The notes under the pieces: model-generated
Told to the model about the DNA's origin: nothing
The model's database searches: none
Seen by the model: the letters and a program-made list of their open reading frames with translations, nothing else
Program-made: the position numbers and the translations under genes
Shown: piece by piece, positions 1 to 5,856 of the stretch
Position numbering within the stretch: position 1 is the first letter of the stretch
How the letters are laid out: each line of letters starts with the position of its first letter
Source of the DNA: an uncultured Treponema sp.
Lineage (GTDB): Bacteria > Spirochaetota > Spirochaetia > Treponematales > Treponemataceae
Assembly (NCBI GenBank): GCA_937902125.1
Contig: CALDIB010000086.1
Coordinates: 1-9,586, forward strand
Reading direction: 5' to 3'
Length of the DNA stretch: 9,586 nt

Positions 1-6
1 TCGTCA

Positions 7-49
7 GGCACTCTCTAGAAAGTCGCTTTAGCGAATTTCTAGAGATGCC
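7..49. terminator. Long bulged stem-loop, possible terminator or REP-like palindrome
   Basis: GGCA (7-10) pairs with TGCC (46-49), and after a one-base bulge (C11) TCTCTAGAAA (12-21) pairs perfectly with TTTCTAGAGA (36-45). An inner TCGC-TTTA-GCGA hairpin sits at 23-34. A T-rich stretch starts about six bases later (51-61), so it could end transcription from a gene left of the window. The spacing to the T-run is longer than in a typical intrinsic terminator. It shares a TTTA tetraloop and a trailing GATGCC with hairpins at 8484-8529, so a dispersed palindromic repeat is an equally good reading. Confidence 0.4.
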
Positions 50-83
50 CTTATTCTTTTTTGGGAAAATTCGCAAAAATTCC

Positions 84-112
84 TTGAATTTTTCCTTGGC
101 GCGCGCTAAAAT
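84..112 (+). promoter_or_regulatory. Sigma70-type promoter for the 143-2331 gene run
   Basis: TTGAAT (84-89) and TAAAAT (107-112) are separated by 17 bases, a near-consensus housekeeping promoter. The expected start near 119 leaves a leader of about 24 bases that contains the GGAGG ribosome binding site of the first gene. No comparable promoter is visible before the next two plus-strand genes, so it probably serves all three. Confidence 0.65.
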
Positions 113-142
113 GGAAAAACGATTGTTTTGGAGGTTTTTTTT

Positions 143-568
143 ATGGACATAAAGAAATTTTTTGCGGTTCTTGGATTGGCCGCGCTTGTCATGGCCGGAG
201 CGTTTTCAGAGGAGAACGCCGGAGGACACAAAAAATCTGAAATTTCTTATTACAGCGCGCCTGTTTACAAAGTGATGGATTCGGCAAAGTCCTATGTGGT
301 GCTTTACGGCAAGGCCGGCCACAAAATGGGAACGGTGACAATTCCCAAGGATTGGGCCAAGAACAAGCCGGACACGGTAAAAAAGCTTTTGGTCAGAAAC
401 TGCCCAAAGAAAATCACGCCCTACATCACAGTCGTAAAAAAGAGCGGCGACTTTCTTAAAGTGATGCTGACAATTCCCACAAACCACAACGACCGCATTT
501 GGGGAATCGCCAACGAAAACAAGGTTGAGTCCACGGACGGCGTTGAGTCCATTGAGTTGGAACTCTAG
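143..568 (+). CDS. Small secreted protein of unknown function (141 aa)
   Basis: I cannot assign a function. The start chosen is the ATG at 143, eight bases after GGAGG (130-134); an in-frame TTG at 128 overlaps that site and is rejected. Residues 1 to about 22 form a signal peptide (lysines 4-5, hydrophobic core FFAVLGLAALVMAGAF, small residues before EE). No lipobox cysteine follows, so the product should be periplasmic or exported. The mature part is basic, with no membrane segment and no recognised catalytic motif. Its start (YYSAPVYKVMDS) and alternating hydrophobic pattern suggest a small beta-rich fold, and the end is acidic (VESIELEL). I have the impression that similar short exported proteins are widespread in treponemes, but this was not checked. 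It is first in a probable three-gene operon, with 12 bases to the next gene. Confidence 0.8.
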   Translation: MDIKKFFAVLGLAALVMAGAFSEENAGGHKKSEISYYSAPVYKVMDSAKSYVVLYGKAGHKMGTVTIPKDWAKNKPDTVKKLLVRNCPKKITPYITVVKKSGDFLKVMLTIPTNHNDRIWGIANENKVESTDGVESIELEL

Positions 569-580
569 CTTTTTCTAAAA

Positions 581-1570
581 ATGAAAATAATCGACTCGGA
601 GAGGACAGCCGCCTTTAAGGCCTTTGTTGACAGCCACGATTTTTTTTTAGTCGCCGGCCACAAAGACCCTGACGGCGACTGCGTTTCAAGCTCCCTTGCG
701 GCCGCCGCCATTCTAAAGGCTCTTAAAAAGGAATGCGTTCTTTTAAACGCCGGCCCTTTCAAGCGGCCAGAAATCCGCCAATACGAAAAAGAATTTACAA
801 GCCAAGTTCCCTTTATGAGCCGGCAGGACAAAAAGGCGTGCGGCCTTTTGATTGTGGACTGTTCGGAGCTTTCAAGAACCGGCGACTTGGCCGACGAGCT
901 CAAAGGCTTTGACACCTTTATCATAGACCACCACAAAACCGCTGGGCTTCTTGACGGCGCGCAAGGAATAATCGACCCCTCAAGCCCAGCGGCGGTTTGC
1001 CTATTGGCCATGCTCTACGAAAACTTAATCGGAAAGCCCGACCCGCAAACGGCGCGAATAATGTTTTTGGGCTTGAGCACGGACACCGGCTTTTTTAGAT
1101 TCTTGCGGGAAGACAGCGCCGAAGTTTTTGAGCTTGCCGCGCGCCTTGTGCGATACGGGGCCAACCCCAACAAGATTTACAACCACATTACAGGCGGAAA
1201 ACCCTATTCCACCCGCAAATTGCTGGGCCTGCTATTGTCCAGGACGGAGCGCTACTGCCAAGGAAAGCTGGCGCTTACCTACGAGACGATGGAAGACACA
1301 AAAAATTACGGGCAGGAAGGCCGCGATTCGGACGCGCTTTATGCGGCCCTTTTAAGCGTTGAAGGCGTTGAAGCCGCGGTCTTTTTGCGGCAGGAAACCG
1401 ACTCTTCTTGCACCGGCGGCTTTAGAAGCCTTGACGACATTGACGTGAGCGCGGTGGCGGCCAAATTTGGAGGCGGCGGCCACAAGAACGCCAGCGGCAT
1501 GAGCGTCCAAGGAAAAATCGCCACGCTGATTCCGCAAGTAGTCAAGGAATTTTCAAAAATCCTTTGTTAA
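581..1570 (+). CDS. DHH/DHHA1 phosphoesterase, NrnA-like (nanoRNase / pAp phosphatase)
   Basis: This cytoplasmic metal-dependent phosphoesterase probably degrades 2-5 nt RNA fragments or linear dinucleotides, or dephosphorylates pAp, as the NrnA family does. The DHH domain shows HKDPDGD (residues 27-33), IVDCSE (91-96, metal-binding Asp93), the signature DHH (116-118) and STDTG (166-170). The C-terminal DHHA1 domain shows the substrate-binding FGGGGHKNASG (296-306). At 329 residues it is a normal length for NrnA, and no transmembrane GdpP-like part is present. The start at 581 has no clear Shine-Dalgarno sequence, but it lies 12 bases after the upstream stop, so translation may be coupled. 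A run of nine T (640-648) codes for the FF before the first motif. The catalytic core looks intact. The exact substrate (oligoRNA, pAp or cyclic-dinucleotide product) cannot be told from sequence. Confidence 0.9.
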   Translation: MKIIDSERTAAFKAFVDSHDFFLVAGHKDPDGDCVSSSLAAAAILKALKKECVLLNAGPFKRPEIRQYEKEFTSQVPFMSRQDKKACGLLIVDCSELSRTGDLADELKGFDTFIIDHHKTAGLLDGAQGIIDPSSPAAVCLLAMLYENLIGKPDPQTARIMFLGLSTDTGFFRFLREDSAEVFELAARLVRYGANPNKIYNHITGGKPYSTRKLLGLLLSRTERYCQGKLALTYETMEDTKNYGQEGRDSDALYAALLSVEGVEAAVFLRQETDSSCTGGFRSLDDIDVSAVAAKFGGGGHKNASGMSVQGKIATLIPQVVKEFSKILC

Positions 1571-1602
1571 AGGCGGCCTAAAAAAATTCCGATAATAAAG
1601 GC

Positions 1603-2331
1603 ATGAAAAAGTCCCTTTTGATTTTGGCCGCCTTGTTTTTTTTTGCCGGAACAGCGGCCGCCGAAAAGACAGTGGAGTCGCCATACTCTTTTGAATACCG
1701 GGAAATAGCCCAAAAATTGCAAGGGCCAACCGCCCCCTTTGAAAAGGACGGCTGCGTAATTTTTAGCGCCGAACTGGGTCCCCGTTATGTGGGAATCGCC
1801 TTTGACTTTGAGAATTACCAAATCATTCATCCCTTTATGCGAAAGTCCACTTACGACCTAAACGGCGGCCTTGTGAACACTTGGTATTTTTACATTTTGG
1901 AAGACGTTCCCCAAACCGACAAGATTTACTACCGCATGATAATCGACGGACTTTGGACAACCGACAGTCTGAATCCTCAGCAACGCTATGACACCCAAAC
2001 AGGGATCCATCTTTCAGAATTGACGATTAAAAAGCGGGGAACGGCCGAGACAAAAACCGTAAGCTTTAACGGAGGAACAAGCGCCCATTTTGTTTACCGG
2101 GGAAAAAGCGGACAAAAAGTGCGCCTTGCCGGCTCCTTTACAAAGTGGGACAGCTGGATTTACGAGCTAAAAGAAACTTCGGCCGGCCTTTACGAGCTTG
2201 ACCTTCCCCTTCCCAGCGGAACTTATTATTATGTTTATTACATTGGAACCGAACACTTTCCCGACGACACCAACCACGACCGGGCTTGGACAGACGACGG
2301 CCGGCCGGTTTCAATGCTGGTGGTGGAGTAG
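1603..2331 (+). CDS. Secreted protein with C-terminal glycogen-binding-like (CBM48/E-set) module
   Basis: The 242-residue product starts with a clear signal peptide (MKKSLLILAALFFF, cleavage likely after AAA at 20). Residues about 160-242 read like an AMPK-type glycogen-binding module: VRLAGSFTKWD (173-183), a Gly-Leu-Tyr-Glu turn near 195, PLPSGTYYYVYYI (202-214), then an aspartate-rich stretch ending in a short strand. Residues about 50-142 may be a second, more diverged E-set module (YYRMIIDG at 109-116, then TTDSLNP). No glycosidase catalytic domain is present, so a carbohydrate-sensing or scaffold role in the periplasm is an inference. Its start lies 32 bases after the DHH gene, with only AAAGG directly before ATG as a weak binding site. 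A T9 tract (1636-1644) lies in the signal-peptide codons. Substrate and partner are unknown. Confidence 0.75.
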   Translation: MKKSLLILAALFFFAGTAAAEKTVESPYSFEYREIAQKLQGPTAPFEKDGCVIFSAELGPRYVGIAFDFENYQIIHPFMRKSTYDLNGGLVNTWYFYILEDVPQTDKIYYRMIIDGLWTTDSLNPQQRYDTQTGIHLSELTIKKRGTAETKTVSFNGGTSAHFVYRGKSGQKVRLAGSFTKWDSWIYELKETSAGLYELDLPLPSGTYYYVYYIGTEHFPDDTNHDRAWTDDGRPVSMLVVE

Positions 2332-2346
2332 AAGAAGATTTTTTTG

Positions 2347-2373
2347 TTGACAATAAGGGAAAGATGGTATAAT
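2347..2373 (+). promoter_or_regulatory. Promoter of antisense RNA 1
   Basis: Consensus TTGACA (2347-2352) and TATAAT (2368-2373) are 15 bases apart. A spacing of 17 is reached if TAATAT (2370-2375) is used as the -10. It begins 15 bases after the preceding gene's stop and points at the convergent toxin gene. The equivalent promoter is kept at 8240-8269 in the second locus. Confidence 0.75.
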
Positions 2374-2379
2374 ATTAGG

Positions 2380-2471
2380 AATAAAGAACGGAACGCCACG
2401 ACGGCGGCCGTCTCTTGGCTTTTGTAAGAAGCCTGCCCAAGACTAACACGCGCAAGGGCAGGCTTTTTTTT
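2380..2471 (+). ncRNA. Antisense RNA 1, putative type I antitoxin (about 92 nt)
   Basis: The RNA is bounded by a strong promoter (expected start about 2380) and an intrinsic terminator ending in T8 at 2471. It contains no convincing reading frame. Its 5' part holds the block GGAACGCCAC, a GACGGCGGCCGTC palindrome (2400-2412) and CTCTT. This 27-base block (2390-2416) matches the second locus (8285-8311) at 22 of 27 positions. The RNA is complementary to the 3' untranslated part of the toxin mRNA (2474-2563, minus strand) and ends just beyond the toxin stop codon. This is the convergent, 3'-overlapping layout of TxpA/RatA-type pairs. The antitoxin role is inferred from layout. Confidence 0.7.
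2431..2471 (+). terminator. Intrinsic terminator of antisense RNA 1
   Basis: GCCTGCCC (2431-2438) pairs with GGGCAGGC (2456-2463), with a 17-base loop, followed by T8 (2464-2471). In locus 2 the stem is conserved with a paired C-to-T and G-to-A change. On the minus strand the same hairpin lies just beyond the toxin stop but is followed only by TTCTTA, so it may be a weak terminator there and let the toxin mRNA read on into 2390-2416. Confidence 0.85.
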
Positions 2472-2473
2472 CG

Positions 2474-2563
2474 CTATTTCTTCATGTTTTTGAAGAGAGC
2501 GACCGCATTTACAATCAAAGAAAGAATTGCGATTACAAGCATCGCGACATCGTAACTTGTCAT
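2474..2563 (-). CDS. Hydrophobic 29-aa peptide, putative type I toxin (holin-like toxin type)
   Basis: This short frame starts at ATG (2563) ten bases after a perfect AGGAGG (2574-2579) and ends with TAG. The peptide has a short polar start (MTSYD), one membrane-spanning segment (about residues 6-24, VAMLVIAILSLIVNAVALF) and a basic tail (KNMKK). The pattern Y-[DE]-x-x-M-L-x-I followed by LIV and a lysine tail resembles the 'putative holin-like toxin' peptides and the TxpA/BsrG group of membrane-acting type I toxins, known mostly from Firmicutes. A diverged copy with the same AILSLIV core and identical length lies at 8373-8462. A convergent antisense RNA covers its 3' untranslated region. Toxicity and membrane insertion are inferred. 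The alternative is a small regulatory membrane peptide. Confidence 0.8.
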   Translation of the reverse strand: MTSYDVAMLVIAILSLIVNAVALFKNMKK

Positions 2564-2572
2564 GTTCCGCGG

Positions 2573-2601
2573 GCCTCCTAATTTTTTAAGAATCAAGAGG
2601 C
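2573..2601 (-). promoter_or_regulatory. Shine-Dalgarno-sequestering hairpin in the toxin leader
   Basis: In the minus-strand leader, GCCTCTT (complement of 2595-2601) can pair with AGGAGGC (complement of 2573-2579), which contains the toxin's whole ribosome binding site. That gives seven pairs, one a U-G wobble, across a 15-base A/T-rich loop. The GCCTCTT element belongs to the block that pairs with the mRNA's own 3' end, so the two pairings exclude each other. Confidence 0.55.
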
Positions 2602-2634
2602 GGCCAACCCATTTGTCATGGCGTTCCATGCATT

Positions 2635-2640
2635 AAGATA
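2635..2640 (-). promoter_or_regulatory. Possible -10 box of the toxin promoter
   Basis: TATCTT on the minus strand lies seven bases before GGAACGCC, so transcription could begin at about 2627-2628, exactly at the outer end of the inverted repeat. No convincing -35 hexamer is seen 16-18 bases upstream. Weak call that rests mainly on position. Confidence 0.3.
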
Positions 2641-2664
2641 CGCTTTTTTTTAAAGATTTTCGTC

Positions 2665-2700
2665 TATTTTCTAAAAAAAAAGCATTTTTTTTAGAAAATA
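2665..2700. terminator. Perfect A/T-rich stem-loop directly after ffh
   Basis: Sixteen bases (2665-2680) are the exact reverse complement of 2685-2700 around a four-base loop, and the structure begins two bases after the ffh stop codon. The stem is almost entirely A/T with A8 and T8 tracts inside it. It is thus not a standard GC-stem-plus-U-tail terminator, but it probably marks the 3' end of the ffh transcript or protects it. Confidence 0.5.
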
Positions 2701-2702
2701 AT

Positions 2703-4145
2703 TTAGAACTTGAATCCGCCGGGGAGGCTGCCGCCAAACTTTTTGGCCAAGGCGTTTAGGTCCATTCCTCCCATGCCGGGAAGTCCAGAGCCTGAAAGTC
2801 CGCCCATTCCGCCGCCGCCCATCATTTGGCCCATAAGCTGCGCCTGCAGGCCCTTGTTGCGGCTAACTTTTTTCATCGTAAGCTTTGTCTTTTCAAACTG
2901 CTTTATAAGCTTGTTCACTTCGGCCACGCTGGTGCCGGAACCTTTGGCGATTCTCTTGCGGCGGCTGGGGCCGATTATCAAATGGTTGGCCCGCTCTTTT
3001 TTTGTCATGGACAAAATTATGGCTTCCTGCTTTTTCATTCCGCTGGTGTCAAGGTCGCGGCCTTGAAGCGCCGCTTGCGCTCCGGGAATCATTTCTATAA
3101 GCGACTGCATGTTGCCCATTTTTTTCACTTGCTGAAATTGGGCCAGCATGTCGTCAAGGGTGAACTCGTTCCGCGCCATCTTTTTTTGCATGGCGGCGGC
3201 GGCTTCCATGTCCACCTTTTCTTGCGCCTTTTCCACAAGGCTCACAACGTCGCCCATGCCCAAGATGCGGCTGGCGATTCGTTCAGGATGGAAGACTTCA
3301 AAATCTTCGGTCTTTTCGCCGGTTCCGATAAAGAGGATGGGCTTTCCTGTAATTGACTTTAACGAAAGGGCGGCGCCGCCTCGCGCGTCGGAGTCAAATT
3401 TTGTAAGGATGACGCCGCTCAAGCCCAACTGCTCGTCAAAGGATTTGGCTATGTCAACGGCGTTCTGGCCGGTCATGGCGTCGGCCACCAAAATCGTTTC
3501 CACGGGATCGGCCGCTTTTTTTATTTGAACCAATTCCGCCATCATCGCCTGGTCGATTTGAAGTCGGCCGGCGGTGTCCAAAATGATTGTGTCAAGGCCG
3601 TTCTTTTTGGCGTAGTCGATGGCGTTTTGGGCCACCTTGACCGCGTCCTTGGCGCCGTCCTCTTTGTAAACGGGAACTCCGATTTTTTGGCCTAAAACGC
3701 AAAGCTGCTCCACGGCCGCAGGACGAACCAAGTCGCAGGCGGCAAGAAGGGGACGGCGGCCGTCTTTTTTTAGGCGGGCGGCAAGCTTGTGGCTGGCGGT
3801 GGTTTTTCCCGCGCCCTGCAAGCCCAACATAAGGACGACGCTTTGGGTGTCCGGGCCCTTTAGCTTGAGGTCTTGCTTTGAGTCGCCCAACATGGCGACG
3901 ATTTTGTCGTAGATTATTTTTACAAACTGCTGGCCAGGGTCAACGGCGCGCAAAACTTTTTCGCCTTTGGCTTCCTCAATGGTTCCGTTGACAAAGCGGC
4001 GGACAACGCGAAGGTTCACGTCGGCCTCAAGAAGGGCCATCTTGATTTTTTCTACCGCGTCCTCGATGTTCTTTTCGCTGATTGAAGATTTTCCGCTGAT
4101 TGTTCTAAAAACGTCGCCAAAGGCGTTGGTGATTTTTTCCAGCAT
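2703..4145 (-). CDS. ffh: Signal recognition particle protein Ffh (SRP54)
   Basis: Ffh binds the 4.5S/SRP RNA and signal sequences of nascent membrane and secreted proteins, and delivers ribosomes to the receptor FtsY with GTP hydrolysis. At 480 residues it has the usual three parts. The N domain covers 1-95. The G domain shows the P-loop GLQGAGKTT (108-116), DTAGR (190-194), TKFDSDARGG (248-257) and ILGMGD (294-299). The methionine-rich M domain covers about 325-435, with the SRP RNA-binding stretch RRKRIAKGSGTSVAEVN (395-411). A Gly/Met/Leu-rich tail (440-480) follows. The ATG at 4145 has AGGGG six bases upstream. It is transcribed toward the toxin locus and lies 170 bp downstream of gpsA, separated by a REP-like array. 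No SRP RNA gene was recognised in the window. Confidence 0.97.
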   Translation of the reverse strand: MLEKITNAFGDVFRTISGKSSISEKNIEDAVEKIKMALLEADVNLRVVRRFVNGTIEEAKGEKVLRAVDPGQQFVKIIYDKIVAMLGDSKQDLKLKGPDTQSVVLMLGLQGAGKTTASHKLAARLKKDGRRPLLAACDLVRPAAVEQLCVLGQKIGVPVYKEDGAKDAVKVAQNAIDYAKKNGLDTIILDTAGRLQIDQAMMAELVQIKKAADPVETILVADAMTGQNAVDIAKSFDEQLGLSGVILTKFDSDARGGAALSLKSITGKPILFIGTGEKTEDFEVFHPERIASRILGMGDVVSLVEKAQEKVDMEAAAAMQKKMARNEFTLDDMLAQFQQVKKMGNMQSLIEMIPGAQAALQGRDLDTSGMKKQEAIILSMTKKERANHLIIGPSRRKRIAKGSGTSVAEVNKLIKQFEKTKLTMKKVSRNKGLQAQLMGQMMGGGGMGGLSGSGLPGMGGMDLNALAKKFGGSLPGGFKF

Positions 4146-4167
4146 GAGTTTCCCCTAATTTATAAAG

Positions 4168-4316
4168 ATTGCCGCGTCAAGCGCGGCAATGACAGTTTGT
4201 CAAGCGCGGCAATGACAGTTTGTCATGTTCGGCAATGACAGTTTGTCAAGTTCGGCAATGACAGTTTGTCAAGTTCGGCAATGACAGTTTGTCATGTTCG
4301 GGCTTGACCCGGACAT
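4168..4316. repeat. 23-bp tandem array of REP-like units between gpsA and ffh
   Basis: Five full 23-bp units (4178-4200, 4201-4223, 4224-4246, 4247-4269, 4270-4292) and a partial sixth are built on CGGCAATGACAGTTTGTCA. They vary only in the first seven bases (CAAGCGC, CATGTTC or CAAGTTC). Each unit contains the palindrome TGACA-GTT-TGTCA. The left edge is a perfect 9-bp hairpin, ATTGCCGCG-TCAAG-CGCGGCAAT (4168-4190). The right edge is a CGGG-CTTGA-CCCG hairpin (4299-4311) whose outer stem runs into the gpsA stop codon. It looks like a REP-type palindrome expanded in tandem. There are no unique spacers, so it is not a CRISPR array. Confidence 0.9.
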
Positions 4317-5374
4317 CATTTGTTCCCCATCAAAAGCTCAAGCATGAAATCCTCAGGCTCTATCTCCCGGTTCAAAATGCGGAAGAGGCCGTCGCAAATC
4401 AAGAGCTTTATGTTTTTGCTTTGCGCTATTTCGTGAACGTATTTGCAGGCGATGGCGCCTTCGGGAAGGTAGCCGATTTTGGAAACGTTTGCAATCAAGT
4501 CGTCAAGGTCTTTAAAATTGTTCAGAAGATCGCTCTTGATTATATCCTGTCCAAAGCGGCGGTTGCGGCCGTATTTGCTTTTGCAAGTGACGTCAAGGTC
4601 TCCCACGCCGGCTATAGAGGTGAAGGTTTCGGCGTGAGTGGCGCCCATGGCGAATCCCAAGGTTTGGATTTCGTTAAGGCCTGCCGCCATCAAAAGGCTT
4701 TCGGCGTTGTCGCCAAAAATGTCGCTGGTTTCGCTAATGGCGTCCAAGGCCCCGTAAACAACGGCGATTATGTTTTTGGCGGCAGCGCAAATTTGCACGC
4801 CAATCACGTCAAAGCTTGAGTAAGCCATAAGGCCGGGAACTTTCATCAACTCGCGGAAGCGGATTGAAATTTTGGGATTTTCGCTGGCGGCCACAAGGCC
4901 GGTCACTTTGCCAAGCGCCACTTCTTCGGCGTGGCTGGGGCCTGATATGTAACAAACGCAGCCCTTGTAAATTCCGGGCAAAACGTTTTCGATTGTCTCA
5001 ACCACAAGTTTCGGGCCGTTTGGCGAAGGAACAAAGCCCTTGGTCAAAACGCCGATGTTGGCGCTTCCGTCCGCTATGCTGGGAACGCCGGTGATTTTTT
5101 TTAGCGTGGGAGCCAAGTAAAGGGAGGGAGAAGCCAAAATCAAAAAGTCTTTTCCCGCCGCCACGCTTTCTATGTCCGTGGAAGCGTCAAGGTTTTTGTC
5201 CAACTTAAAGCCGGGCAAAAATTTCTTGTTTTCATGCTCGTTATTTATGGAAGAAACGACTTCCTCTTCCATAGCCCAAAGAGTAACCTTATGTCCGCCG
5301 CGAGCCAAGGCTTGGGCGAATCCAGTTCCCCAAGAACCCGCGCCGATAACGCCCACTGTTTTGCTAGTTGCCAT
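4316..5374 (-). CDS. gpsA: NAD(P)-dependent glycerol-3-phosphate dehydrogenase GpsA
   Basis: GpsA reduces dihydroxyacetone phosphate to sn-glycerol-3-phosphate in the cytoplasm, the backbone precursor for phospholipids. The 352-residue product begins with the nucleotide-binding GAGSWG (11-16). It shows LTKG (110-113), SGPSHAEEVA (144-153), the catalytic lysine in AAAKNI (K200) and GVGDLDVTCKS (256-266), followed by GRNRRFG (269-275), as in the family. At 352 residues it is slightly longer than the usual 330-340. Upstream is GGAAGG seven bases before ATG. It starts 26 bases after the ndk stop on the same strand, with no separate promoter visible, so the two are probably co-transcribed. The stop codon lies inside the outer stem of the REP-like array's right hairpin. 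Confidence 0.96.
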   Translation of the reverse strand: MATSKTVGVIGAGSWGTGFAQALARGGHKVTLWAMEEEVVSSINNEHENKKFLPGFKLDKNLDASTDIESVAAGKDFLILASPSLYLAPTLKKITGVPSIADGSANIGVLTKGFVPSPNGPKLVVETIENVLPGIYKGCVCYISGPSHAEEVALGKVTGLVAASENPKISIRFRELMKVPGLMAYSSFDVIGVQICAAAKNIIAVVYGALDAISETSDIFGDNAESLLMAAGLNEIQTLGFAMGATHAETFTSIAGVGDLDVTCKSKYGRNRRFGQDIIKSDLLNNFKDLDDLIANVSKIGYLPEGAIACKYVHEIAQSKNIKLLICDGLFRILNREIEPEDFMLELLMGNK

Positions 5375-5400
5375 TATAAAGCCTTCCGCCTATATTTTTT

Positions 5401-5847
5401 TTAGAACCAAGAAGAAGCGTTGTCTTCCCAATCAATCAATTCTTCAGGCTTAAAGAACAAATTGATTTCACGCTCGGCGCTTGTGTCGCTGTCGGAGGCG
5501 TGGATTACATTGTATTGAGTGTGCGAGCAAAAATCGCCGCGAATGGTTCCCGGATGGGCTTCCGCCGGACTTGTGGAGCCCACAAGTTTTCTTACCAAAG
5601 TGACGCAATCGTCGCCCTGCCAGCACATGGCCACCACCGGAGCCGAAGTTATGTAGCCCACAAGGGATTCGTAAAAGGCCTTTCCCTTGTGTTCGGCGTA
5701 ATGCTTTGACGCCAATTCGGGAGAAATGTTCATCATCTTAAGGCCAATCAATTTGAGGCCTTTTTTTTCAAGCCGGCTGATAACTTCGCCGACAAGCCTG
5801 CGGTTCAAAACGCCAGGCTTAAGCATTGCAAAACATCTTGTTTCCAT
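5401..5847 (-). CDS. ndk: Nucleoside diphosphate kinase
   Basis: Ndk transfers the terminal phosphate of ATP to other nucleoside diphosphates through a phosphohistidine. The 148-residue protein shows LKP with Lys10, the GTIRGDF loop (100-106) and NVIHASDS (113-120) with the phosphorylated His116. It ends with the usual acidic, tryptophan-containing tail (DWEDNASSWF). The length is normal. A typical family start (MERTF-like) matches METRCF here, supporting ATG at 5847. AAGGA stands only two bases before the ATG, which is close for a Shine-Dalgarno sequence, and the probable promoter leaves almost no leader. It is first of a likely ndk-gpsA unit, possibly extending to ffh. Confidence 0.97.
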   Translation of the reverse strand: METRCFAMLKPGVLNRRLVGEVISRLEKKGLKLIGLKMMNISPELASKHYAEHKGKAFYESLVGYITSAPVVAMCWQGDDCVTLVRKLVGSTSPAEAHPGTIRGDFCSHTQYNVIHASDSDTSAEREINLFFKPEELIDWEDNASSWF

Positions 5848-5856
5848 AATCCTTGC

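Larger units (their letters stand above)
2390..2627. repeat. Inverted repeat bounding TA locus 1 (toxin mRNA 5'-3' pairing)
   Basis: GGAACGCCACGAC (2390-2402) is the reverse complement of 2615-2627 except at one base, and that position is a U-G wobble in the toxin mRNA. A second block, 2406-2417, is the reverse complement of 2594-2605 at 11 of 12 positions. In the minus-strand transcript the first and last parts could therefore form two helices of 13 and 11-12 pairs. The matching arms in locus 2 (8283-8296 and 8541-8554) are perfect over 14 bases although the sequence has changed. The arms could also be terminal inverted repeats of a small mobile element. Confidence 0.8.

Noticed and set aside
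128..142. TTG start upstream of the first gene's ATG
   Set aside because: The TTG overlaps the Shine-Dalgarno sequence GGAGG that serves the ATG at 143, and would put extra residues before the signal peptide.
1564..1596. Promoter TTGTTA/GATAAT before the CBM48-like gene
   Set aside because: The hexamers are 21 bases apart, too far for a normal sigma70 promoter.
2826..3356. Long plus-strand open frame opposite ffh
   Set aside because: Antisense shadow of a clear Ffh gene; no ribosome binding site and His/Phe-rich composition typical of a reverse frame.
4178..4301. CRISPR array
   Set aside because: Units follow each other directly with no unique spacers; the variation is at a few fixed positions, as in a tandem repeat.
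4289..4819. Plus-strand open frame starting in the 23-bp repeat array
   Set aside because: Overlaps the conserved C-terminal half of gpsA in reverse; no ribosome binding site.
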